A stretch of DNA of 64,000 nt from NIOZ-UU13 sp041862635 (GTDB lineage Bacteria; Planctomycetota; Phycisphaerae; Sedimentisphaerales; Anaerobacaceae). Within the stretch, counting starts at the first letter, position 1. Each line of letters opens with the position of its first letter. The stretch is from positions 1 through 64,000 of the forward strand of contig JBGVTO010000314.1 in NCBI GenBank assembly GCA_041862635.1, in the 5' to 3' direction. Below the pieces are notes generated by a model, which was not told the origin of the DNA, did not search any database, and was given only the letters and a program-made list of their open reading frames with translations. Positions 43,574 through 51,362 of the stretch are shown here, one piece after another. Position numbers and translations under genes: made by a program.

Positions 43574-43660
43574 TTTCTTTACCCAATTTTTTCTGAAAAT
43601 CGAAATCCGAAGCACTAAATGGTGAATGGCTAATTAGTTCTTGTTGTGGAAACAGTATTT

Positions 43661-43727
43661 GTCATTCCCGCGAATGCGTGAATCCAGCTTTTTCGCTCTG
43701 GACACCTGCTTTCGCAGGGGTGACATA
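43661..43727. repeat. dispersed repeat (GTCATTCCCGCG...GGGGTGACA type)
   Basis: Another copy of the family at 31887-31951, with a CTGCTTTCGCAGG hairpin. It lies between gap and pgk, with a TTCGAATTTCGAAATTCGAA palindrome nearby at 43821-43850. Confidence 0.75.
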
Positions 43728-43862
43728 GTCAGTTTTTGTTTTCATCAACAGATACTAATTATTGAGTGGTGAGTAAAGTATTGCAAATTAACCAATTAAC
43801 TACTCACCAATTAACAATATTGTTTCGAATTTCGAAATTCGAATTTCGGATTTATGTTTACA

Positions 43863-44876
43863 CTACATCTTTGCCATTCTTTCCATAATCTCGACGCTGC
43901 GGTTCGAGTAACCCCACTCGTTGTCATACCAGCTAACGACCTTAACTGTCTTACCGATGACCATTGTGCACAGAGAATCGAATATGCTCGAAGCAGGATT
44001 CTTTACAATGTCGCTGCTGACTATCGGCTCATCGCAATAAACCAGGATACCCTTCAAAGGCCCTTTGGCTGCCTTTTTCATTGCCGCGTTTACATTGTCG
44101 ACCGTAACGTCCTTTGTGACATTAACCACAAGGTCAACGATACTACCGACCGGAATAGGTACCCGAAGCGCGAAGCCGTCAAGCTTGCCGTCAAGCTCGG
44201 GAATGACCTGTCCGATGGCCTTTGCAGCACCCGTCGTCGTGGGGATAATGTTTGCCGCCGCCGCACGCGCACGACGCAGGTCGCTATGTATCATGTCAGC
44301 CACCCGCTGGTCGTTGGTGTAAGCGTGAATAGTAGTCATAAGTCCCTGCTCGATCCCGAACGTATCATTAAGGACCTTGGCCAGAGGTGCAAGACAATTG
44401 GTCGTGCAGCTTGCATTCGAGACACAATTGACCTTTTTGGTCAGCTTTTTGTCATTAACTCCCAGGACAATCGTCGCCTCGATATTATCTTTTGCCGGAA
44501 CACTGAGCATGACCTTACTGGCTCCGGCCTTGATATGGTCTGCATAACCGCCCTTCGGCGATTCGGCCTTGCGAAAGATACCCGTCGATTCCAAAACAAC
44601 CTTCACGCCCATATCCTTCCAGGGCAGTTCCGCAGGATTCCTGACGGCTAAAACCTTGATGGCTTTGCCGTTGATGACTAATGCGTCTTTTTTTGCCTCG
44701 ACCGTCCCGCCCCATTTGCCCATAACGGTGTCATACTTAAACAGATGGGCAAGGCTCTTGGCGTCCGAGAGGTCGTTGATAGCAACCAGGTCCAAATCGC
44801 CGTCTTTTTCCATAATAATTCTTGCCACGGCCCTGCCGATTCGACCAAACCCATTAATTGCCACCTTTGTTGCCAT
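43863..44876 (-). CDS. gap: glyceraldehyde-3-phosphate dehydrogenase, type I
   Basis: Oxidative phosphorylation of GAP with NAD in glycolysis. The 337 residues have INGFGRIGRAVAR (Rossmann loop), SNASCTTNCLAPL with catalytic Cys157, PTTTGAAKAIG, RVPIPVGSIVDL and WYDNEWGYSNRSVE. AAGGAG precedes the ATG. A sigma70-like promoter lies 91-119 bp upstream. With pgk and ppdK it shows a glycolytic core. Confidence 0.99.
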   Translation of the reverse strand: MATKVAINGFGRIGRAVARIIMEKDGDLDLVAINDLSDAKSLAHLFKYDTVMGKWGGTVEAKKDALVINGKAIKVLAVRNPAELPWKDMGVKVVLESTGIFRKAESPKGGYADHIKAGASKVMLSVPAKDNIEATIVLGVNDKKLTKKVNCVSNASCTTNCLAPLAKVLNDTFGIEQGLMTTIHAYTNDQRVADMIHSDLRRARAAAANIIPTTTGAAKAIGQVIPELDGKLDGFALRVPIPVGSIVDLVVNVTKDVTVDNVNAAMKKAAKGPLKGILVYCDEPIVSSDIVKNPASSIFDSLCTMVIGKTVKVVSWYDNEWGYSNRSVEIMERMAKM

Positions 44877-44966
44877 TTGTGTTTCTCCTTATTTTCAATA
44901 CTAAAAACGGTCTTTTTACTGATTTAATCCCCCGCCAATTACCGCTTCGGGGTAAACGAGAGAGCT

Positions 44967-44995
44967 ACTTTATGTATTACCTCCCCCATTGTCAA
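44967..44995 (-). promoter_or_regulatory. sigma70-like promoter for gap
   Basis: Minus strand: TTGACA (44990-44995), a 17-nt spacer and TAAAGT (44967-44972). It lies 91 bp upstream of the gap start codon. Confidence 0.6.
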
Positions 44996-45062
44996 GGATT
45001 TATTCCAAATCAGGCGATATGCTGCTCCGGAAATTTGCCTCTGTTTTTTTTGCCACGAGGTA

Positions 45063-46529
45063 TTAGCGGTTCTTTCTATTCTTCCTTTTCTTTGAGCTAA
45101 TAGCATCAGGAGCTTGTCGCCCTCTCTTGGCTTTACTGAGCTGGGGAGCCATTTGATTCTTCCAGGCCTGATATGTCTGCTGGAGGTGCTTAACGATTTC
45201 CGGGTTTTGTTTCACAAGGTTGTTTTTTTCACCTATATCCTCTTGAAGGTCATATAGTTCCTGGGAACCTTTCTTAAAAAGCAGTTTCCATTTTCCTTCC
45301 CGAACTGCCCACTGGTCGGCCCCATCGTACCAGAAAAGAGTTTTGTGCAGTCCGCCAGAGGCGGATTTCGTTTGGCCGAGAAGAACCGGCAGCATATCTT
45401 TTCCGTCGTATACTCGGTCGCTGGGAAGTTTGACGCCGACGGCAGCGCAGATGGTCGGCAGGATGTCCAGTGAAATGACAGGCTCATCGCAAACTGTTCC
45501 TTTCGGTAATTTCCCCGGCCAGCGAACAATAAACGGCACGTGGATTCCGCCTTCATAAACAGTTTGCTTGTAGTCTCTCAGAACGCCGTTATTGGCGAAA
45601 TTTCTTCTGGCGCCTCCGTTGTCGGAGAAAAATATAAGCAGAGTATTGTTGTCGGCGCCGGTTCGTTTGAGAGCGTCCAGCACTTTTCCAATCGCCTCAT
45701 CCATACTCGTGAGCATTGCTAAGTAGATGTCCCTGTTCTCATCCCCCGTATTGAAACGCTTTATGTACTTCTCGAGCGCCTGCAGGGGCCAGTGCACGGC
45801 GTTAAAAGGCAGATAAAGGAAAAAAGGCCGTTTTTGGTGCCGTTCAATAAATGACACAGCTTCACGAGCTAAGTTATCTGTCAGGTAGCCGGTATCGTTT
45901 ATCGGTTTGTCGTTACGATAAATAGAGTTATATTCATTTGTTATCTGGAGTTTGAAATAATCATGCGCTCCATGTCCTAAGAATCCGTAGAATTCGTCGA
46001 AGCCCCGCTTCAAGGGATGATATTCCGGCTCAATGCCCACGTGCCATTTACCGATGACCGCGGTGGCATAGCCCTGTTTTTTTAGCAGGTCGGCGACAGT
46101 AATTTCGCTGAGAGGCAATCCGACCCTGGAATCCGGGCCTGAGTAGAAGCCAAACCGCTGCTGGTACCTGCCGGTTAAGAGTCCTGCCCGAGTCGGTGCA
46201 CAGACATAAGCGCTCGCATAACCGTTTGTCAATCGCACGCCTTCGGCGGCCAGCCGGTCTATATTGGGTGTGCTGACCTCTTTCGGATGGTCATAACAGC
46301 TAAGGTCCGCATAGCCCTGGTCGTCGGATACGATGAGCACAATGTTAGGGCCGCTGGTGCCATTCCCCCGACTTCGCTCGGGACGGGTTTGATTTCCCGG
46401 CGCAGACCAGACTTTCCCGCCAAGGCATATCCCAGACGCCGCCAACACCGACGAACGTAAAAAGTCTCTTCGGGTCATACCTGATAATTCTACCTGATTC
46501 CTTTGGATAAAACAATTGTGCATACTCAT
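45063..46529 (-). CDS. Tat-exported sulfatase carrying a repeat-derived peptide
   Basis: A 488-residue sulfatase of the alkaline-phosphatase superfamily. The twin-arginine motif MTRRDFLRSS is at 18-27; a start at that Met (46478) is possible, but AAGGA upstream of 46529 supports the longer form. IVLIVSDDQGYADLS (metal Asp pair) and YVCAPTRAGLLTG with the C-x-P-x-R formylglycine site at Cys110 are intact. LIFFSDNGGARR and FIVRWPGKLP follow. Residues 48-57 (TRPERSRGNG) are encoded by CCCGA-cttcgc-TCGGG-type repeat DNA (46361-46390), inserted between the signal peptide and the domain. It is divergent from the PA14 protein gene. The C-terminus is unusually Lys/Arg-rich. Confidence 0.94.
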   Translation of the reverse strand: MSMHNCFIQRNQVELSGMTRRDFLRSSVLAASGICLGGKVWSAPGNQTRPERSRGNGTSGPNIVLIVSDDQGYADLSCYDHPKEVSTPNIDRLAAEGVRLTNGYASAYVCAPTRAGLLTGRYQQRFGFYSGPDSRVGLPLSEITVADLLKKQGYATAVIGKWHVGIEPEYHPLKRGFDEFYGFLGHGAHDYFKLQITNEYNSIYRNDKPINDTGYLTDNLAREAVSFIERHQKRPFFLYLPFNAVHWPLQALEKYIKRFNTGDENRDIYLAMLTSMDEAIGKVLDALKRTGADNNTLLIFFSDNGGARRNFANNGVLRDYKQTVYEGGIHVPFIVRWPGKLPKGTVCDEPVISLDILPTICAAVGVKLPSDRVYDGKDMLPVLLGQTKSASGGLHKTLFWYDGADQWAVREGKWKLLFKKGSQELYDLQEDIGEKNNLVKQNPEIVKHLQQTYQAWKNQMAPQLSKAKRGRQAPDAISSKKRKNRKNR

Positions 46530-46586
46530 ATAAAGATTATCCTTGACGGGAAAGAGGCTAATTTGGTATAAATAAAATTATTGAGG

Positions 46587-46621
46587 CTGGAACAGCGTAG
46601 GTAAGTACTTACTGGTTCCAG
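46587..46621. promoter_or_regulatory. operator-like nested palindrome in a divergent promoter region
   Basis: A 12-bp perfect palindrome GTAAGTACTTAC (46601-46612) sits inside an inverted repeat CTGGAAC (46587-46593) / GTTCCAG (46615-46621). It lies between the divergent sulfatase and PA14-protein genes, so a shared regulator site is plausible. It could also be an RNA hairpin in the 5' leader. Confidence 0.45.
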
Positions 46622-46656
46622 TCCCCTGAGGTGTGGGTTCTTTGTTCTTTTTCGAC

Positions 46657-46677
46657 AGAGGAGGAGTTATTATGTAA
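46657..46677 (+). promoter_or_regulatory. start-stop leader: ribosome-binding site followed by ATG-TAA
   Basis: AGAGGAGGAG (46657-46666) is followed 5 nt later by ATG directly joined to TAA (46672-46677). This closely copies the real start of the downstream gene, where AAGGAGGACTATT precedes ATGTGTAAA (46739-46759). It could be a minimal regulatory ORF or a decayed duplication of the start region. Confidence 0.4.
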
Positions 46678-46750
46678 GGCACGGAGTTTCAGCGAAAGCA
46701 TCGTGTTTCACAGTTCAATTAACAACCTGTATTTTTTAAGGAGGACTATT

Positions 46751-49732
46751 ATGTGTAAAAAATTGATTTATCTGGTTTCTTTTGTTCTGGCGGCAGGTCT
46801 GGTTGGCGGCGTGGCAAGTGCAGACCCGCTCCATCAGGAACCCGGTCCGGACGGAATTGTATCGGTGGAAGCTGAACACTTTGATGACAATGTTGAACAA
46901 AGTGGTGCTAAATGGGAGCTGGTCGGGCCAACGGATGGCTTTACCGGCACCGCCGGTATGCAGGTCTTGGGTCCCTCCTTTTACGACCCCGGCTACGCCG
47001 CCACGAGTCCACGATTGGAATATGAGATTAACTTTGTCAAGACCGGCACGCACTATGTGTGGATTCTGGCCTGGGCTGCTGGCGGAGGCGATGACTCCTG
47101 CCATGTTGGTCTGGACGGCGAGGAACAACCCCTTTCTAGCAATTGGTCCGGCGGGGGCAACAATTGGTCCAACGGCAGGTATCCAGAGACGGGGCGGGCG
47201 CAGTTCGAGGTAACCTCGACCGGCATCCACGTCCTGAACATCTGGGTGCGTGAGGACGGACTTATTGCCGACAAGATCGTTTTGACTACCAACCCCGACT
47301 ACACACCGACAGGTGAAGGCCCCCCTGAAAGCCATCGCGGTCCCGTCTTGAATGCTTTTAATCCCTCCCCGGCTGAAGGTGAGCTATATTTGGATACCTG
47401 GGCCAGTCTTGCCTGGTCAGCGGGTGCGACTGCGGCCTCGCACGATGTGTACTTCAGCGACAATTTTGACGATGTGAACGACGGCACCGCAGATGCCTTC
47501 CAGGGCAACCAGCCCTCGACGTTTCTTGTAGTCGGCTTTCCGGGATTCGCTTTTCCGGACGGTCTTGTTCCGGGTACGACCTACTACTGGCGGGTCGATG
47601 AAATTGAAGCTGACGGCACTACAATACACAAGGGCATTGTATGGAACTTTTGGATTCCACCCAAGAAGGCCTATGACCCTGACCCGGCTGATGGAGCCCC
47701 ATTCATAGACCAGGATGCGGTCCTTAGCTGGACAGCAGGTTTCAATGCGAAGCTGCACCATGTGTATTTCGGTGATAATTTTGATGATGTGAACAGCGCC
47801 GTTGTGGGTATTCCTCAGGGAACTACAACCTATACTCCCGGCCCACTCGAATACAACAATCTTTACTATTGGCGGGTTGATGAGTTCGACGGCGTCGCCA
47901 CGTACAAAGGCGATGTCTGGAGCTTTAAGACCGCAAAGGCCGGCGGAGGTTTGCGAGGTGATTACTACAGAGGTATGGATTTACGGAATCTCGTGCTGAC
48001 GCGATTAGACCCTCGAATCAACTTCAACTGGGGTGACCCCGGCTCACCGGACGCATCGGTCGGCGATGATAACTTCTCGGCAAGATGGAGCGGTGAGGTT
48101 GAGGCGGCGTTTACTGAGACCTATACCTTCTACACCAATAGCGACGATGGTGTGCGTTTATGGGTTGATGGTCAAGAGCTTGTTGACGACTGGGAAGACC
48201 AATCAGCCACCGAGAACTTTGGTACGATTGACCTTGTCGCCGGAAATGTGTACACCCTTTTGATGGAGTACTATGAGAATAGCGGTGGTGCAGTAGCAGA
48301 GCTGCTGTGGTCAAGTCCGTCCACGCCGAAGCAGCTTATTCCGCAGGCTGCATTGTCGCCGCCTGTAAAGGCCGGCAGCCCGAAGCCACCCAATGGAGCT
48401 GCAGATGTGAAAATGATGCCTATTCTTAGATGGAACGCGGGAGATTATGCTGCTTCACATGAGGTGTACTTTGGCACTGATGAAGAAGCCGTAAGGAATG
48501 CCGATACAAGCTCACTTGAGTACAAAGGGGCCAAAGACCTTGGTTCCGAAAGCTACGAACCCGCAAAACTTGCCTGGTACACCACTTACTACTGGCGCAT
48601 CGACGAAGTCAATAACGTCAACCCCGGCAGTCCGTGGACAGGCAGCCTCTGGAGCTTTACGACAGGTGATTTCCTTGTCGTGGACGACTTTGAGGACTAC
48701 GACATTGGCAACAATGAGATATGGTGGGCATGGAAAGATGGATTTGGCTATGCCTCGCATCCCACTTTACCACCCTATGCCGGTAATGGAACCGGCTCTA
48801 TGGTTGGCGATGAAACCACGAATTCTTACACTGAAGAAACTATCGTTCATGGAGGCAGGCAGGCAATGCCGTACTTCTACGACAACAACATGCAGGGCAA
48901 GTCCAAGTATTCAGAAGTAGAGCTGACATTGGACAAAATGCGTAACTGGACCGAGGAAGGCGTTACACAATTAGTGCTGTGGTTCCATGGCGATGCGGCT
49001 AATACTCCTGAGCAGATGTATGTGAAGGTTAACGGCTCGAAGGTGGTATATGACGGTGATGTGACTGACATAACACGGCCACAGTGGAAACAGTGGACCA
49101 TCGACCTAACTTCGTTTGGCGTGAACCTGCAGAACGTCACGAGTTTTAGTATTGGCTTTGGCAACGATACGAATCCGACACCCGGTGGTTCAGGTATGGT
49201 TCTCTTTGATGACATTCGGCTGTATAGACAGGCCCCTGATGTTGTGGTTTCTTCGGAAGAGATTTGGTTCGAAGCAGAATCAGCAGACATCATTGGAACG
49301 AGCTGGCGGCTTTATGATAATCCGACCTCATCGGGCGGACGGCATATTGGCTCAGAAAACGGCGACGGCAGCGACGGTGACACTGCGCCCGGAGCTGAAT
49401 GGGTCGCCACTTACAATTTTAATGCTGCCGGTGGAGTTTACAAAATCCTTATTCGGGCGATCGCCCCAAGCGGAGGTGATGACTCATTCTGGGTTCGTAT
49501 CCCCACTGCTACGAGTCAGACGCATGAAGACCCTGACCAGCCCGGCACCGGCTGGGTGAGGTTTAATGGGATAGACGCCCCGGACGAATGGAACTGGGAT
49601 GAGGTTCACAGTAACGACCACGACAACGCTGTTGTGAATTGGACGCTGCCCGCCGGGCCGAACACGCTTGAAATCGCTAAGCGTGAAGACGGTACCTTGC
49701 TTGACACTATCGTGATTTCTAAGATTGACTAA
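46751..49732 (+). CDS. secreted multidomain protein: CBM-like, FN3-like repeats, PA14, C-terminal CBM-like
   Basis: A 993-residue exported protein. A Sec signal (1-24: MCKKLIYLVSFVLAAGLVGG, ending at ASA) is followed by a carbohydrate-binding-like domain (about 30-185). Two FN3-like repeats share the pattern VYFxDNFDDVN...YYWRVDE...VWxF (about 200-303 and 307-396). Next come a PA14 domain (about 401-535: GLRGDYYRGMDL, SDDGVRLWVDG) and a third VYFG...YYWRIDEVN repeat (about 541-635). A FEDY-type jelly-roll-like region and a final CBM-like domain (EIWFEAESADIIG) end the protein. No catalytic domain is recognised. It is probably a cell-surface glycan-binding protein. AAGGAGG precedes the ATG. 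It is divergent from a sulfatase, which supports a polysaccharide role. Confidence 0.85.
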   Translation: MCKKLIYLVSFVLAAGLVGGVASADPLHQEPGPDGIVSVEAEHFDDNVEQSGAKWELVGPTDGFTGTAGMQVLGPSFYDPGYAATSPRLEYEINFVKTGTHYVWILAWAAGGGDDSCHVGLDGEEQPLSSNWSGGGNNWSNGRYPETGRAQFEVTSTGIHVLNIWVREDGLIADKIVLTTNPDYTPTGEGPPESHRGPVLNAFNPSPAEGELYLDTWASLAWSAGATAASHDVYFSDNFDDVNDGTADAFQGNQPSTFLVVGFPGFAFPDGLVPGTTYYWRVDEIEADGTTIHKGIVWNFWIPPKKAYDPDPADGAPFIDQDAVLSWTAGFNAKLHHVYFGDNFDDVNSAVVGIPQGTTTYTPGPLEYNNLYYWRVDEFDGVATYKGDVWSFKTAKAGGGLRGDYYRGMDLRNLVLTRLDPRINFNWGDPGSPDASVGDDNFSARWSGEVEAAFTETYTFYTNSDDGVRLWVDGQELVDDWEDQSATENFGTIDLVAGNVYTLLMEYYENSGGAVAELLWSSPSTPKQLIPQAALSPPVKAGSPKPPNGAADVKMMPILRWNAGDYAASHEVYFGTDEEAVRNADTSSLEYKGAKDLGSESYEPAKLAWYTTYYWRIDEVNNVNPGSPWTGSLWSFTTGDFLVVDDFEDYDIGNNEIWWAWKDGFGYASHPTLPPYAGNGTGSMVGDETTNSYTEETIVHGGRQAMPYFYDNNMQGKSKYSEVELTLDKMRNWTEEGVTQLVLWFHGDAANTPEQMYVKVNGSKVVYDGDVTDITRPQWKQWTIDLTSFGVNLQNVTSFSIGFGNDTNPTPGGSGMVLFDDIRLYRQAPDVVVSSEEIWFEAESADIIGTSWRLYDNPTSSGGRHIGSENGDGSDGDTAPGAEWVATYNFNAAGGVYKILIRAIAPSGGDDSFWVRIPTATSQTHEDPDQPGTGWVRFNGIDAPDEWNWDEVHSNDHDNAVVNWTLPAGPNTLEIAKREDGTLLDTIVISKID

Positions 49733-49818
49733 ACAACTTTGTAGGACGTTTTTTGTGAAGTCCGCTTTCAAAAGGCTTCACAATAACAGGTGATAGAGTT
49801 ATAGATTTGCACCAAATC

Positions 49819-49860
49819 GGGGTCTGTACTGATTGATTCGGTATAGGCCCCTCTTTTGTT
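49819..49860 (+). terminator. intrinsic terminator after the PA14 protein gene
   Basis: An imperfect stem pairs GGGGTCTGTAC (from 49819) with GTATAGGCCCC (to 49851), followed by TCTTTTGTT. A smaller 8-bp hairpin, TTGTGAAG with CTTCACAA (49753-49783), lies just after the stop codon. Confidence 0.7.
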
Positions 49861-50018
49861 GATTATCCACGCCTTCTCCCCGATCGGAGTCGCCTGCGCT
49901 TCAAAGCTTCAGCGACGGGGCGTCGTGAATATACTTTGCGGGGATGACAAAAAACGCTTGCATTGTATGCCGTCTTCGCGCAGACTTTTATTGTAAAGTT
50001 GCGCACGGAGGCTTAACA

Positions 50019-51131
50019 ATGAGTGACAGGTGTTTTTTCTTTGCCGGCGGGGGGACAGGGGGACACATATACCCGGCTGTCGCTGTGGCAGAGCAGATTG
50101 TCAAAATCCAGCCGACATCGAAAATCCATTTTTTCTGCAGCACCCGCAGTATTGATGAACAAATCTTAGGGCAAACCGGTTTCGAATATACCCGCCTTCC
50201 GGCCAAATGTTTTTCCATTCGGCCCGGCAAACTAATCAGTTTTTGCAGCTCGTTTTTGACCAGCTACAAGATTGCAAAAGATGTAATTGCTAAGAGTGAA
50301 AACGCGGTGGTGATAGGAGTCGGCGGGTTTGTATCCGGGCCGGTCTGCCTGGCGGCGCATAAACGTAAAGTTCCCATCGGGCTCTTGAATGTTGATATTT
50401 TGCCCGGGCGCGCAAATAAGATAATAGCTCGCTGGGCGGATGAGATTTTCGTGCAGTTCCAGGAAACATCACAGTACTTTGCGGACAGATGCGCGAAGGT
50501 CAATGTTGTCGGCTGTCCGCTGCGAAGCGGCTTTGGCAATCCGGAGCCAAATAAAGCGATAGAACAGTTAGGTCTTGATAAAGAAAAAAATACTTTGCTT
50601 ATAACCGGTGCATCAAGCGGCTCAGAGAACATTAACAGAGCGGTATGTTCACTATTAGGAAAGTTGGACGCTTTTGCAGATAACTGGCAGATAGTTCATC
50701 TGACGGGAGTCAGTAATTACGAAAAAGTTAAAAGCGAGTATGGCGAGGCCAAAATCGGGCATAAGGTTTTAGGGTATTTTGATGATATGGCAAATCTATT
50801 GGCTGCTGCGGATTTGGTCATCGGCAGAAGTGGTGCGGTCAGCGTGGCTGAATTCGCAGCGGCTGGGACGCCAAGTATTTGTATGCCCTATCCTTATCAC
50901 AGGGACAGGCATCAGTACCTTAATGCGGGCATGCTGGTTGAGGCCGGAGCGGCGGTTATAGTTGATGACCTGCCGGATAAAAAAGACAGGGCGGAATGGC
51001 TGTGGGAAGAGCTAAAAGAGCTGATGAAAAATCAAAAGAAACGCCAAACAATGGAAAGGAGCTGCGAAGCAATTGCAAAGAAGGATGCCAGCTTAAAAAT
51101 TGCAGAGAAGCTAATTAAAATCGGCAGATAG
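50019..51131 (+). CDS. murG: undecaprenyldiphospho-muramoylpentapeptide beta-N-acetylglucosaminyltransferase
   Basis: Adds GlcNAc to lipid I to make lipid II on the inner face of the membrane; GT28 family. The 370 residues from MSDRCFFFAGGGTGGHIYPA carry the family's glycine-rich N-terminal loop. VIGVGGFVSGPVCLAAHKRKVP, LNVDILPGRAN (usual QN(A)xPG replaced by VDILPG), ITGASSGSENIN, LIGRSGAVSVAEFAAAGTPSICMPYPYHRDRHQYLNA are also visible. Start set at ATG 50019 with CGGAGG 7 nt upstream. It is isolated from ftsW in this window. A long hairpin begins one base after the stop. Confidence 0.95.
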   Translation: MSDRCFFFAGGGTGGHIYPAVAVAEQIVKIQPTSKIHFFCSTRSIDEQILGQTGFEYTRLPAKCFSIRPGKLISFCSSFLTSYKIAKDVIAKSENAVVIGVGGFVSGPVCLAAHKRKVPIGLLNVDILPGRANKIIARWADEIFVQFQETSQYFADRCAKVNVVGCPLRSGFGNPEPNKAIEQLGLDKEKNTLLITGASSGSENINRAVCSLLGKLDAFADNWQIVHLTGVSNYEKVKSEYGEAKIGHKVLGYFDDMANLLAAADLVIGRSGAVSVAEFAAAGTPSICMPYPYHRDRHQYLNAGMLVEAGAAVIVDDLPDKKDRAEWLWEELKELMKNQKKRQTMERSCEAIAKKDASLKIAEKLIKIGR

Positions 51132-51211
51132 TCCAGCACTAATCCCGCACCGATTGAGCTTAGGCTCACGACTAATTGATGCAGGATTGGTGCTGGATGC
51201 CTGATTTTTTC
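51132..51211 (+). terminator. long hairpin terminator directly after murG
   Basis: Arms 51132-51149 and 51180-51197 pair at 16 of 18 positions (TCCAGCAC, AATCC, GCA segments). A smaller GAGCTTAGGCTC hairpin sits in the loop. A GATTTTTTC run follows at 51203-51211. The stem starts on the base after the murG TAG. Confidence 0.75.
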
Positions 51212-51362
51212 AAAAATCGCTTGACAGAAAGGAGCTAAACTGATAAAAGTATGATTTTAGCCATAAGTGAGGATGGGCTAAGATATTGATGCGAATGCTC
51301 TTAAGAAAATGTTGAAGAGCAGAATCGTTTCGTTGGTAGAGTTTACACAGAAAGAGAGAACG

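Noticed and set aside
43854..44651. 265-codon open frame antisense to gap
   Set aside because: Fully overlaps gap, which is certain; no family features.
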